Of a stretch of DNA of 64,000 nt, positions 37,828-46,674 are shown piece after piece; the stretch's first letter is position 1; each line of letters opens with the position of its first letter. A program made the position numbers and the translations under genes. Source of the DNA: Opitutia bacterium. GTDB lineage: Bacteria > Verrucomicrobiota > Verrucomicrobiia > Opitutales > Opitutaceae. The notes under the pieces are model-generated. The model searched no databases and was not told the DNA's origin. It saw nothing but the letters and a program-made list of their open reading frames with translations. The stretch covers positions 248,001-312,000 of the forward strand of contig JACPIT010000013.1 in NCBI GenBank assembly GCA_016187945.1. The letters run 5' to 3'.

Positions 37828-37896
37828 GTAGCGCCAGTCTCTGACTGGCGTCGGAGAGCGCCCGCAGCGTTTTCGCCGGTCGGAGACCGGCGCTAC
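37828..37896. repeat. REPIN-like element, family C
   Basis: GTAGCGCCAGTCTCTGACTG opposite CGGTCGGAGACCGGCGCTAC. The left hairpin carries a paired G-to-A/C-to-T change compared with other copies, so its fold is preserved. It lies between the ligase and thiolase genes. Confidence 0.9.
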
Positions 37897-37935
37897 GACG
37901 TGCCGCGCAGATGAACGATTTTGATGCGTGAGCGC

Positions 37936-39480
37936 TCATGACTTCACGGTTTCCGGCTTCATCGCTGCGGCAGCGACCGGCGGCGGGCGATGGGGCGCGG
38001 CGGTGGATTTCGGGCGATTGTCGACGACCTTCTGCTCTTTCAGCGCGACGCCGACTTTCTGGAGCGTGCGCATTTCCTCGGCCGAGTGGAAAACGATTTT
38101 GTTCGGCCGGATTTCGAAGTGCGAGTGCAGCATGTTGCTGATCTGCGTGCGGAGCGCCTCCTCCGGCAGTTCGCTGGCGCGAGTCACGTGCAGGTGAATC
38201 TCGTCGAGATCGAGCGGATCGTCGTTGGCCTTGCGCATCTCGATTTGCCACGAGCCGATGGTGCGCAGGTCGTCGAGCGCGTGCTCGAGTTCGTTGAAGT
38301 CGATGATCGTGCCCTTGACCTTCTGGAAGCGCATCGAGCGGAAGTCGGAGACGCGCGAGATGCGACCGAGGAGGCGCGGCATGCGTTGGCCGCAATACGG
38401 ACACGCCTCGTAGGTGAGGCCGTGCTCGATGAAGTCGCCGGTGCGGTAGCGGAGCACGACGGTGCCGCGTTGCTCGAGCGGCGTGTAGACGATCTCGCCG
38501 CCGGTGCCGTCGGGGACGGTCTTGCCGGTGTCGGGGTCGATCACCTCGAAAATGCCGAGGTCGGGAAACAGGTGGTAGCCCGACGGCGTGTGTCCGGGTG
38601 GGAACGGGCACTCAGCCCACGCGAGCTTCGCCTCGGTGAAGCCGTAGGTGGCGACGACTTGGACGTCGGGGGAGCCGACTTGCGCGCAGAGTTCGGCGAG
38701 TTTGCGGCGCGTGCCGTCGGCGACTTTTTCGCCGCCGAGGAGGACGCACTTGAGGCCCTCGATCCGCAGGCCTTCGTTCACCGCCTCGCTGAGCACGTGG
38801 TAGACGAAGGTCGGCATGCCGGTGATGACGGTCGGCCGGATTTTCTGCATGGCGCGGAGGTTGCCCTCGGTGCCCATGACTTTGCCGCCGCCGGTCGAGA
38901 GGCAGAAGATGTTTCGGTCGATGCCGGAGTAGAACATATACCAAAACGCCAAGTGCGGCGCGAACGGGAACATGTTCAGCATGCGATCCTCGCGGGTGCG
39001 GCCGCCCAGGTCGGCGATGCGACCGCTGCCGATGCCGAGGTGGCGAATGTCGTGCTGCGTGTAGAGGAAGGCCACCGACTCCGTCGAACGGCCGGTCGTG
39101 GCCGTCATGAACGTCGGGCGCCACTCGCGATCGAGTTCCTCCTTCACGCGCGCCGGGCCGCGGAGCAGCGCACGCAGGATCGTCGAGGGGCGTTTGCGCA
39201 GGACGGCGGGATCGGGCTTGAGCACGAACTCGAGCGAGCGCCGCGGGTTCTCGGCCGTCGGCAACAGGTCCTCCTTGGTCGTGAACGGCAGTTTGGCGAG
39301 ATCGTCGAGCGAATGGACATCGTTCGCGGTGAGCTTCGCCTCGGCGAAGACGCGCTGGTAATGCTGCGAGAATGGCAGCACGCAGTCGCGGAGGTAGCGG
39401 TGGAGTTTCTCACCCTGGAGCGCGCGGACGCGGTCGTGCTCAAGGCTGTTCCAGTGAGTCGTCAGTTGGGAGGGGGACAT
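37936..39480 (-). CDS. PaaK-like AMP-forming CoA ligase
   Basis: Adenylate-forming enzyme resembling phenylacetate-CoA ligase, 514 aa. P-loop-like MTATTGRSTESVAF, YGFTEAKLAWAECP, GTGGEIVYTPLEQRGTVVLR and YRTGDF. The motif CPYCGQRMPRLLGRISRVSD matches the zinc-like CPxCG and the GR hinge found in PaaK-family proteins. The C-terminal ~35 residues are a Pro/Ala tail. It heads the beta-oxidation cluster, so it probably activates a fatty or aryl acid to its CoA ester; the substrate is unknown. It shares a divergent 155-bp region with a thioesterase gene. Confidence 0.85.
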   Translation of the reverse strand: MSPSQLTTHWNSLEHDRVRALQGEKLHRYLRDCVLPFSQHYQRVFAEAKLTANDVHSLDDLAKLPFTTKEDLLPTAENPRRSLEFVLKPDPAVLRKRPSTILRALLRGPARVKEELDREWRPTFMTATTGRSTESVAFLYTQHDIRHLGIGSGRIADLGGRTREDRMLNMFPFAPHLAFWYMFYSGIDRNIFCLSTGGGKVMGTEGNLRAMQKIRPTVITGMPTFVYHVLSEAVNEGLRIEGLKCVLLGGEKVADGTRRKLAELCAQVGSPDVQVVATYGFTEAKLAWAECPFPPGHTPSGYHLFPDLGIFEVIDPDTGKTVPDGTGGEIVYTPLEQRGTVVLRYRTGDFIEHGLTYEACPYCGQRMPRLLGRISRVSDFRSMRFQKVKGTIIDFNELEHALDDLRTIGSWQIEMRKANDDPLDLDEIHLHVTRASELPEEALRTQISNMLHSHFEIRPNKIVFHSAEEMRTLQKVGVALKEQKVVDNRPKSTAAPHRPPPVAAAAMKPETVKS

Positions 39481-39635
39481 AGCGGAACGGCGCCAGAGCG
39501 CGCGTTAGGGGTAGTTCGCAAGCGCACCATGCGTAGCCGCTTAACTTGTTCAAGCGAAAATTCGCCATTGACGAAAACATTCCAGCCGGTTCGCTCCAAG
39601 CGTAACTTACTTGGCTTGTCCGTGGTCACTGACGA

Positions 39636-40130
39636 ATGTCCGAATCCTGGAAAATCAAACTGCTGCGCTGGCGCTTCAATCGGTATCCCGCTTACCGACA
39701 GTCAGGCGCGCGCGTGGTGCACATCGCGGAGGATTTTCGGGAAATCACCGTCCGGTTGCCGCTGAACCGCAGCACCCGGAATCTCCACGGCACCATCTAT
39801 GGCGGGGCGATGTATGCGGCCGTCGATCCGCTGCACGCCGTCATCGTCGCGACGCATCTCGGGCCCGACTACCACGTGTGGATGAAGTCCGCGCAAATCG
39901 ACTTCAAGCGCCCCGGTCGCGGCGACCTCTTCGCCCATGCCCGCGTCAGCAAACACGAGCTCGACGAAATCCGCGACGCGTTGAAGCACACCGCGAAACT
40001 CGACCGCGTCTTCACGCTCAACCTCGCCGATCAGGCCGGCAACATCGCCGCGCATTTCACGCTCACGGTGCACATCAAGCGCCGCGGCGCCCACGAAGCC
40101 CCGATGGAGGAACTCGTTTTCACCCGATAA
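39636..40130 (+). CDS. DUF4442-like hot-dog fold thioesterase
   Basis: 164-residue protein with the hot-dog pattern: RNLHGTIYGGAMYAAVDPLH (the HGG.. loop and central helix), followed by VWMKSAQIDFKRPGRGDL and AAHFTLTVHIKRR. This matches the DUF4442/YiiD-type acyl-CoA thioesterase-like group. Likely hydrolyses or binds acyl-CoA. Divergent from the CoA ligase gene, so the two may share a control region that sets the acyl-CoA pool. Confidence 0.8.
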   Translation: MSESWKIKLLRWRFNRYPAYRQSGARVVHIAEDFREITVRLPLNRSTRNLHGTIYGGAMYAAVDPLHAVIVATHLGPDYHVWMKSAQIDFKRPGRGDLFAHARVSKHELDEIRDALKHTAKLDRVFTLNLADQAGNIAAHFTLTVHIKRRGAHEAPMEELVFTR

Positions 40131-40196
40131 AGAACCTCCGAGCGAGCCGCCCAAAATCCCAACGCGACCGCGATGCATCCTGAAACGCTTTTCACT

Positions 40197-40270
40197 GTAG
40201 GAGCGGCTTTATGCCGCGATACGAACGTCGCCACGGCTTCGAACCCGTCGCGGCGTAAAGCCGCTCCTAC
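40197..40270. repeat. REPIN-like element, family A
   Basis: GTAGGAGCGGCTTTATGCCG to CGTAAAGCCGCTCCTAC, between the thioesterase and SDR genes. Confidence 0.9.
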
Positions 40271-40312
40271 ATCCAATCCACCGCACTCTTCCGGTCATCG
40301 GCCCCTCAACGA

Positions 40313-41170
40313 ATGAATGCCGCTCCCCTGCCCCTCGCCGACCAAGTCGTCTTCATCACCGGCGCCAGTCGCGGCATCGGCCGCGCCATCGCCCTCGCCG
40401 CCGCCCGCGCCGGCGCACACCTCGTCATTGCGGCCAAGACCACCGAGCCCCACCCGAAACTCCCCGGCACGATCCACAGCGTCGCCGACGAAGTGCGCGC
40501 GCTCGGCCGCGAAGCGCTCCCGCTCCAACTCGACGTGCGCGACGAGATCGCCGTGCAGGACGCCTTTGCCGTCGTGGCGAAAAAATTCGGCCGCCTCGAC
40601 GCGCTCGTGAACAACGCCGGCGCCATCTCGCTCACCGACGTCGAGAACACGCCTGTGAAACGCTTCGACCTCATGCAGCAGGTCAACGCCCGCGCGCTCT
40701 TCGTCTGCGCGAAAAACGCCCTGCCGCTGCTCCGCGCCGCCGCGGCGCGAAACGGATATGGCGGACACATCATCAGCCTCTCGCCGCCGCTGAACCTCAA
40801 CCCGCGCTGGCTCACGCCGCACGCGCCCTACACGCTCTCGAAATACGGCATGACACTGCTCGCGCTCGGCATGGCGGGCGAATTCGGGCGCGATCGCCTC
40901 TCCGTTTCCACGCTCTGGCCGCGCACCACGATCGCGACCGCCGCCATCGAATTCGCCGTCGGAGCCGAACTCATGAAATTTTCCCGCACCGCCGACATCA
41001 TGGCCGACGCCGCCCTCGCGATCCTCACCACGCGCGACGGCTCGCTCAACGGCCGCTGCCTGCTCGACGAAGATCTGCTCCGCGAGCGTGGCACGACCGA
41101 TTTCGCGCGCTACGCCGCCGATCCGGCCCACGCGGACCGACTCTACCCCGACCTCTTTCTCGATCAGTAA
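40313..41170 (+). CDS. Short-chain dehydrogenase, HSDL2-like
   Basis: NAD(P)-dependent SDR, 285 aa. Cofactor motif TGASRGIGRAIALAAARAG, NNAGAISL, and the active-site Tyr/Lys in YTLSKYGMT. The long insert after AAKTTEPHPKLPGTIHSVAD and the SPPLNLNPRW segment are typical of hydroxysteroid dehydrogenase-like protein 2 and related bacterial SDRs linked to fatty acid metabolism; the C-terminal SCP2 domain of HSDL2 is missing. Placed 55 bp before an ScfR-like regulator on the same strand, so probably in one operon. Confidence 0.88.
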   Translation: MNAAPLPLADQVVFITGASRGIGRAIALAAARAGAHLVIAAKTTEPHPKLPGTIHSVADEVRALGREALPLQLDVRDEIAVQDAFAVVAKKFGRLDALVNNAGAISLTDVENTPVKRFDLMQQVNARALFVCAKNALPLLRAAAARNGYGGHIISLSPPLNLNPRWLTPHAPYTLSKYGMTLLALGMAGEFGRDRLSVSTLWPRTTIATAAIEFAVGAELMKFSRTADIMADAALAILTTRDGSLNGRCLLDEDLLRERGTTDFARYAADPAHADRLYPDLFLDQ

Positions 41171-41225
41171 ACCCGAGAGCAATTCTGCGCATCACGCAAA
41201 ATCGCGCCCAACACTCACCTCTCCC

Positions 41226-42773
41226 ATGCGCCCCCTCGCCGACATTTCCGAATCCGCCGCTCCGGCCAAGTCGCCGCATAGCGAGCAAAACCTCCGCTTC
41301 ATCCTCGGTCTCAAGCTCAGCCAGCTCCGCAAACAAAAAGGGCTTCCGCTGAAGGACGTCGCCGCGCGCGCCGACCTCGCCATTTCCTACCTCAACGAAA
41401 TCGAGAAGGGCAAAAAATACCCGAAGCCCGAGAAGATCCTCGCCCTCGCGAAAGCCCTCGGCACGACCTACGACGAACTCGTCTCGCTCCAACTCGGCGA
41501 GAAACTGCACCCGCTCGCGGGCGTGCTGAAATCCGGCATTCTCGAAGAGATTCCTCTCGAAGTTTTCGGTCTCACGCCGACCGGACTGCTCGAGATGATG
41601 TCCGCCTCGCCGGAGAAGATCAGCGCGCTCTTCGACACCTTCGTGAAGATCGCCCACCGCTTCGACGTGACGATCGAACATCTGCTCCTCGCCGCGATGC
41701 GCTCCTATGTGGAGCAGCACCAGAACTATTTCGAAGACATCGAACTCACGGCGGAGAAATTCCGGAAGGAGAACGAGTGGGCCCGCACGCAAACGCCCGA
41801 TCTGGCTCGTCTCCGTGAGCACCTCACCAAACGCCACGGTTACACGATCGACGATGCCACGCTGCCCACGCGCACCGATTTGCAGGAGATGCGCGCCGTC
41901 ACCTTCGGGGGCGAAACGTCGCGCCCGCGGATGTTCCTCAACTCGCGCCTCTCGCTCTGGCAACAGGCCTTTCTCCTCGCCCGCGAGATCGGTTACCGCG
42001 AGATGGATCTCGTCGAGCCGATGACGACTTCGCCGATCGTGAAGGTCACCTCGTTCGACCAATTGCTGAACAATTTCCGCGCCTCCTACTTCGCCGGCGC
42101 GATGCTGCTCGACCGCCACCTGCTCGTCTCCGACCTGCGCCAGTTCTTCGCCCGCACGCAGTGGGACGGCAACATGCTCGTCGCGATCAATCGCCGCTAC
42201 CAGGCGACGCCCGAGATGTTCTTCCACCGTCTCTCGCAGATCGTGCCCCGCTTCTTCGGCCTCGAGCAGATGTATTTCGTGCGCTTCGACCACACGCGCG
42301 GCACGACCGACGTGCGCATCGGCAAGGAACTCCACTACCAGCGCATGCACGGCACGCACAGCGTCGGCGTGAACGAGCACTACTGCCGCCGCTGGGTGTC
42401 GCTCCGTTCGCTCCAGGAACTCGACGCCCGCCGCGCCCGCGAAGGCTCCGCGCTGATCGTCGCCGGCGCGCAACGCTCGCGCTTCTACGCGACGAACGAC
42501 GAGTATTTCTCCATCTCGCTCGCGCACCCGCGCTCGGCCAACGCCGAGATGAACTCGTGCGTCACGCTCGGCTTCCTGATGAACGACGCGCTCAAGAAGT
42601 CCGTGAATTTCTGGAACGACCCCGCGCTGCCCACGAGCCAGGTCGGCGACACGTGCGAGCGCTGCGGCATCGCCGACTGCGAGTCGCGCGCCGTGCCGGC
42701 GATCATTCGCCAGCGCGAAGACCGTCGCACGCGCCAGCTCGCCGCGCTCGCGCAGTTGCAGGTCGAGCGGTGA
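41226..42773 (+). CDS. ScfR/RamB-type XRE-family regulator of short-chain fatty acyl metabolism
   Basis: 515-residue transcription factor. Residues ~25-85 are an XRE helix-turn-helix (KLSQLRKQKGLPLKDVAARA, SYLNEIEKGKKYPKPEKI). The middle is an ImmA/IrrE-like domain with LSLWQQAFLLAREIGYREMD, where the zinc HExxH has decayed to AREIG, so no protease activity is expected. The C-terminal domain carries CERCGIADCESRAVP, as in ScfR/RamB/PrpC-type regulators that sense acyl-CoA. Its position beside the acyl-CoA genes supports control of that pathway. The ATG at 41226 is preferred over in-frame sequence back to 41088, which overlaps the SDR gene. Confidence 0.85.
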   Translation: MRPLADISESAAPAKSPHSEQNLRFILGLKLSQLRKQKGLPLKDVAARADLAISYLNEIEKGKKYPKPEKILALAKALGTTYDELVSLQLGEKLHPLAGVLKSGILEEIPLEVFGLTPTGLLEMMSASPEKISALFDTFVKIAHRFDVTIEHLLLAAMRSYVEQHQNYFEDIELTAEKFRKENEWARTQTPDLARLREHLTKRHGYTIDDATLPTRTDLQEMRAVTFGGETSRPRMFLNSRLSLWQQAFLLAREIGYREMDLVEPMTTSPIVKVTSFDQLLNNFRASYFAGAMLLDRHLLVSDLRQFFARTQWDGNMLVAINRRYQATPEMFFHRLSQIVPRFFGLEQMYFVRFDHTRGTTDVRIGKELHYQRMHGTHSVGVNEHYCRRWVSLRSLQELDARRAREGSALIVAGAQRSRFYATNDEYFSISLAHPRSANAEMNSCVTLGFLMNDALKKSVNFWNDPALPTSQVGDTCERCGIADCESRAVPAIIRQREDRRTRQLAALAQLQVER

Positions 42774-42794
42774 GGGGGCGGTTCGAGCGAAACC

Positions 42795-42855
42795 GTAGCG
42801 CGGTGCTTCAGCCCGCGCAGAAAATCCTCCGGCGCGGGCTAAAGCACCGCGCTAC
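42795..42855. repeat. REPIN-like element, family B
   Basis: GTAGCGCGGTGCTTCAGCCC to GGGCTAAAGCACCGCGCTAC. Followed after 24 bp by a family A copy. Confidence 0.9.
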
Positions 42856-42879
42856 CCCCAGCCCGCGCTCGCATGAATT

Positions 42880-42957
42880 GTAGGAGCGGCTTTACGCCGC
42901 GATTGGTTCGAACGCGGCGCGCGCCTCGCAGCAATCGCGGCGTAAAGCCGATCCTAC
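42880..42957. repeat. REPIN-like element, family A
   Basis: GTAGGAGCGGCTTTACGCCG to CGGCGTAAAGCCGATCCTAC. One outer base differs from the consensus (GATCC for GCTCC). Confidence 0.9.
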
Positions 42958-42972
42958 ACACACGCTCCGTGA

Positions 42973-43039
42973 GTAGGGCCAGTCTCTGACTGGCCCAAAG
43001 GACTCGCGCATCGTCCGGGCCGGCGGAAGCCGGGCCTAC
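42973..43039. repeat. REPIN-like element, family G/C mosaic
   Basis: Left half GTAGGGCCAGTCTCTGACTG has the family C loop in a family G frame; right half GGCCGGCGGAAGCCGGGCCTAC is family G (quoted in parts: GGCCGGCGGAAGCC, GGGCCTAC). On the minus strand its GTAG supplies the stop codon of the CAP-domain gene. Confidence 0.8.
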
Positions 43040-43668
43040 TTTCCGTTGCGTTTCCTCGGCGTGTAGAACGCCTGCACGGCGAAAACCATCGGGATGCCAT
43101 CCTGGCTCTGCGACATTTTCGCCGCGCAACCGAGGAAGCGCAGCTTCGGGTTCACGATGTTCTCGCGATGGCCGGGCGAGTTCATCCAGGCCTCGACGAT
43201 CGCGCGCGCGAAACTCGCGTAGGTGTGCGTCCGCACCGGCTCGCCGTTGCGCGCGTCGCGGAGCGTGCGGTCGTTCTTCAGGTAGTAGATGCTGCCGCCC
43301 GACGGCACGTCGTAGATGGAAATCTGCGCGATGTTCTCGGCCACGAATTCGGGATTCAGTCCCGCGAACTTCACGCGATCGAGCGGCGTGGCGATGAGCG
43401 GAAAAGGATTCGTGTGACCCGGCGGACGGAACACGGAGCCGATCTGCGCTTGGGTTTCCGCGGCGGTGTCGAGCTTCGGTTCGGCACCAAACGCCTTCAA
43501 TCCGAGCTGCGCGCGCACGCGGTTCGTTTCCTCGAAAATCGCGCGCGCCAGCAATCGCTCGTCGAGGCTCGCGGGCTCGATCGTGTCCGGGAGCTGCGCC
43601 GCGAAACTCGTCGCGAACGCGAGAAGCGCACAGAGCGCAGCGGCGGAGCGGAGCGTGGCGTGAAGCAT
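43036..43668 (-). CDS. CAP/SCP-domain secreted protein (YkwD-like)
   Basis: 210 aa from the ATG at 43668. Signal peptide of about 24 residues (SAAALCALLAFATSFAA). CAP domain: EETNRVRAQLGLKAFGAEPK, FVAENIAQ, AIVEAWMNSPGHRENIVNP and FLGCAAK. The His and Glu of the CAP cavity are partly present (GHREN, AENIAQ). Extracytoplasmic; bacterial members may bind small molecules or cell wall, but no activity can be assigned. The TAG stop comes from a repeat, directly after KRNGK. Confidence 0.88.
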   Translation of the reverse strand: MLHATLRSAAALCALLAFATSFAAQLPDTIEPASLDERLLARAIFEETNRVRAQLGLKAFGAEPKLDTAAETQAQIGSVFRPPGHTNPFPLIATPLDRVKFAGLNPEFVAENIAQISIYDVPSGGSIYYLKNDRTLRDARNGEPVRTHTYASFARAIVEAWMNSPGHRENIVNPKLRFLGCAAKMSQSQDGIPMVFAVQAFYTPRKRNGK

Positions 43669-43807
43669 CGCGCGAGCACGAGACGGCGGATTCGCGACGG
43701 TGTCAAATCGCGGCGATCCGCCGAGTAGCCGCGTTGGAGCGCGGCGACAACGCGGCACCTGTCCGGCCGCGTTTGCCGCAATCTCGCTCGCTCGGAACGC
43801 CTCGCAA

Positions 43808-43834
43808 GGAACGGCGATATTATTTCGCCGCTCC
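43808..43834. repeat. Short palindrome, family H
   Basis: GGAACGGCGATATTATTTCG then CCGCTCC. It has the same form as 60305-60331 (GGAACGGCGATATAATATCG then CCGCTCC). Not GTAG-headed. Located in the gene-free stretch 43669-43899. Confidence 0.6.
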
Positions 43835-43899
43835 GACCGAACAACGCGTCGCCATCCGCGGGCGGACGGCGGCGGCGCGGTGCATGCGCTCCACGCCGA

Positions 43900-43930
43900 A
43901 ACGAAGAAAGCCGCGCTTGCGCGCGGCTTT
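43900..43930 (-). terminator. Probable terminator of the LpoB cluster
   Basis: Ten-base-pair stem AAAGCCGCGC/GCGCGGCTTT with a 4-nt loop; the minus-strand tail CTTCGT is only weakly T-rich. Lies 23 bp past the last gene of the cluster. Confidence 0.65.
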
Positions 43931-43952
43931 CATTGCGTAGTTGGACGGCGAC

Positions 43953-44939
43953 CTATTTGCCGCCCAAAGCCATGTCTTCCATCAGCGCGAGCGCGGTGGC
44001 TTCGGCGATGTCGTGGACGTCGAAACGATTGATGATCCGGCCGGCGTCGCGGTCCTTGCCGAGCACGTCGCGCGAGCTGGCCTGGCCGATGATCGCGGAG
44101 TCGCTCAGGCGGATCGCGGTCGCCTGGATATCGGGCACGACGGTCGTCTGGTCGCCCGAAACTTTCGGCAGCAGCACTTCGCGGCTCGAGATGAGCACCT
44201 CGATCACGACATCGGCGACTTTCGCGAGCGCTTCGCGGTCCTTGCGCGCCTGCTCGTTGCCGGAAGCGGTGAAGTGATCGAACGGCTTGTCGGCGAGCAG
44301 CGACGCGGCAACGCGCTGGTCGGCAAGCTGCGCGCCGGCGGCGCGGAACGGACGACCGAAGAGGCGCTCGACGTCGCGCACGGTCTGTTTGTCGGCGAGC
44401 GTTTCTTTCCCGGTGCCGCTCGCTTCGTAAGTGTTCTCCGCCGAAACGTGCTCTTTCGTGGCGCTCGTCGTGCCGCGGCCGGCGGTCGTGGCGACGACGC
44501 TGCCGGGCTGCGAACCGGAGTTCACGTTCACCTGCACTTGGGGCGTGTTCGTCGGCTGCGCGGGCGCGTCGACGTCGCTCTTGGTTTCGGCGCGATCGGC
44601 CTCGGTGCGCTCGGTGCGTTTGGTGATCTTCAGGCCGGAGTTGGCGTCGACGAGGTCGCGGTTGATGTAGAAAAGCAGCCGCGGCTTGCCTTGCTTGGCG
44701 TAGGCTTCGGCGAATTTGTCGACGACGGCGCGGGCCTGATCGGGTGGGATGATCGAGCGGTTTTCCGGCGCGTAGAGTCTCTGGCCGCTGTCGGTCGGCG
44801 CGAGCGAGGGCGGCGTGTTGGCGGGCAACTGCTGGACGACCGGCGGACGCTCGCCGGCGGTGGCGGGCGATTGGTTTTGCGCGAGCGCGGCGGTGGCGCC
44901 GGCCGACGCGAGTGCGAGGAAAACGAGTGTGTGTTTCAT
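43953..44939 (-). CDS. Exported protein, possible CsgG/LpoB-like fold, end of LpoB cluster
   Basis: 328 aa with signal peptide MKHTLVFLALASAGATAALA. The middle (about residues 110-175) is low complexity Thr/Ser/Asn/Gln. The C-terminal 140 residues have VDVERLFGRPF-type sequence (RDVERLFGRPFRAAGAQLAD) and a pattern ending VVPDIQATAIRLSDSAIIGQ, which recalls the nucleotide-like fold of CsgG/LpoB proteins; that similarity is by eye only. Encoded downstream of the YcfL-like and LpoB genes, 17 bp apart from the former, so co-transcribed. Function unknown, probably envelope. Confidence 0.7.
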   Translation of the reverse strand: MKHTLVFLALASAGATAALAQNQSPATAGERPPVVQQLPANTPPSLAPTDSGQRLYAPENRSIIPPDQARAVVDKFAEAYAKQGKPRLLFYINRDLVDANSGLKITKRTERTEADRAETKSDVDAPAQPTNTPQVQVNVNSGSQPGSVVATTAGRGTTSATKEHVSAENTYEASGTGKETLADKQTVRDVERLFGRPFRAAGAQLADQRVAASLLADKPFDHFTASGNEQARKDREALAKVADVVIEVLISSREVLLPKVSGDQTTVVPDIQATAIRLSDSAIIGQASSRDVLGKDRDAGRIINRFDVHDIAEATALALMEDMALGGK

Positions 44940-44955
44940 GGCGGAGCGGCGCGGC

Positions 44956-45378
44956 TCAGCGCGCTTGGCGGACGGCGACGGTGTATTTGCGCGCAGCGTT
45001 GGTGTGCGCGGTGAAGCTCACGGCTTCGGTGGCGTTCTCGCCGAGGATGAGCGTTTGCCACGGCGTCTCGTCGCCGGTGGAGAAGCCCGCGTCGTCCTTG
45101 AACACGCAGCGGACCTGCACCTGGATGCGGCGGTTCTCGCGGTTCTTCACGTTGGCGACGACCTGGAGGCGGCCGTCTTCGCCGACGCGTTCCTGGAGAC
45201 CGGTGCAGGTGACGGAGATCTGCGTGGGGCGGTCCATGAGCACGAATTTCTCCGTGCTCTCGAGCGTGTAGCGCGTGGTGTCCTGCGGGAGAAACGGGCC
45301 GGGCTCATGCTGGCAGCCCGCGAAAAACGCGGCGGCGGTCAGCGCGGCGAGGCAAAGGGGCGTCTTGACGGTGTTCAT
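44956..45378 (-). CDS. YcfL-like (DUF1425) lipoprotein
   Basis: 140-residue lipoprotein: lipobox FFAGC with Cys22, then a small beta-rich domain (RLQVVANVKNRENRRIQVQV, VRCVFKDDAGFSTGDETPW, LILGENATEAVSFTAH). This matches the YcfL/DUF1425 family. In Escherichia coli ycfL is next to lpoB; here an lpoB-like gene lies two genes upstream, which supports both calls. Outer-membrane periplasmic face expected. Confidence 0.8.
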   Translation of the reverse strand: MNTVKTPLCLAALTAAAFFAGCQHEPGPFLPQDTTRYTLESTEKFVLMDRPTQISVTCTGLQERVGEDGRLQVVANVKNRENRRIQVQVRCVFKDDAGFSTGDETPWQTLILGENATEAVSFTAHTNAARKYTVAVRQAR

Positions 45379-45426
45379 GTCTGGTCGACTGGTGTTGAGG
45401 AGTTGGACAGCGCCATCGGGGAAAGT

Positions 45427-46635
45427 TCACCCTCCGGCGGGGTTTTTTGCTAATTCGCTGAGAAACACGACGGTGTCGCGGTCGCCCTCGGCGGGGACGT
45501 GGATCGTAAATTCCCGCGTGTGCGCCTCGAGCACGCGACCGTCGGCATCGAGATACTCGATCTTCGCGGCGTGGTCGCCGGCGCGCAGGCGGAGCGCGGT
45601 GAAGCCGAGGTAACGCGGCAGGTTGTCCCAAGCGCGGACGTCGGCGCGCGCGACCGTGGCGGCAGAGAGAATTTTGCCGAAGGCGCCGATCGCGGCGAGC
45701 GCCAGAGCCGTTTGGTCGGAGCCGCGGCCGCTCTCGCCTTCGGCGCGTTTGCGTTCGGCCTCGCTGTGCGCGATCGCGGCGCCGATGAGCGAGAGGTCGC
45801 CGACGGTGTCGGCGGTGCCTTTGAACACGGCTTTGTTGCCGAGGATGTAATCCATCACGCGGCCGCCGCGCGTCGTCGCCTGGAAATAGAGGTCGTCCCA
45901 CGGCGCGAGCGCGGCCGTGCGGCCATCGACGAGCAGGCGCGCGCTCGCGGCGGCGGATTGCGGCTCACCGAAGCGCAATTTCTCGCCGTATTCACCATCG
46001 GCGAATTTCAGCGGGCCGCGGCCCCACTCGGCGAAGACGAGGACGTTGTCGTTCTTTTCGTAGGCGGGGAGTTTGTGTTTCGCGCTCTTCTCGGCGCGCG
46101 CGAAGGCGTCGCTGCCGTCGGCCGCGAGTTTCGCGCTGGCAAGCCCGTCGAGATAGTCGAGCAGCACGTAGTCGGCGCGGTAATCGCCTTCCTCGGCAAC
46201 GCTGTCGAGGAGTTGGCCAGAGCGAAAACAGGCGCGCGCGTTGTCGGGCTCGCCGTCGCGCCAGTAGAGGATGGCGCGATAGTAATACGCCATCACGCGC
46301 TCGTAGGGCTCGCCGATGAAGGTTTTGCGCTCTTCGCCGGACCAAAGGCTGCGGGCGCGCTTCGCGTCTTCGCGATCGGCGAGGATGCCACCCATGGTGA
46401 GAATGGCGTCGTCGAAACGCTGTTTCGCCTCGTCGTATTCGCCGGCGCGGAGGGCGGCGAGGCCGAGGCGGTATTGCCAGAGAACCTTGTCGCGCACGAC
46501 GGTGCCGGCCAGCTTCGGGTCGTTGGTGACGAGCAGTTGGTCGGTCGGCAGCGCGGGGCCCACGCAGCCGGCGAGAGAGACAAGAGCGGCCACGAGCAGG
46601 AGCGCCCGTGGCCAGATGAAACGGAGACGCGACAT
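45427..46635 (-). CDS. Lipoprotein with TPR-like repeats (COG3014-like)
   Basis: 402 aa. Lipobox LAGC with Cys24. Residues ~50-180 show TPR-like helices (LAALRAGEYDEAKQRFDDAI, ILYWRDGEPDNARACFRSGQ). The second half has a beta-rich region ending in YLDADGRVLEAHTREFTIHV. The type and neighbourhood resemble the uncharacterised COG3014 lipoproteins that accompany LpoB-like proteins in gammaproteobacteria. Probable envelope or peptidoglycan role. Confidence 0.72.
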   Translation of the reverse strand: MSRLRFIWPRALLLVAALVSLAGCVGPALPTDQLLVTNDPKLAGTVVRDKVLWQYRLGLAALRAGEYDEAKQRFDDAILTMGGILADREDAKRARSLWSGEERKTFIGEPYERVMAYYYRAILYWRDGEPDNARACFRSGQLLDSVAEEGDYRADYVLLDYLDGLASAKLAADGSDAFARAEKSAKHKLPAYEKNDNVLVFAEWGRGPLKFADGEYGEKLRFGEPQSAAASARLLVDGRTAALAPWDDLYFQATTRGGRVMDYILGNKAVFKGTADTVGDLSLIGAAIAHSEAERKRAEGESGRGSDQTALALAAIGAFGKILSAATVARADVRAWDNLPRYLGFTALRLRAGDHAAKIEYLDADGRVLEAHTREFTIHVPAEGDRDTVVFLSELAKNPAGG

Positions 46636-46674
46636 CGCGCGAAAGTGAGCACGGCAAAACGCCGCGCGTCACGC

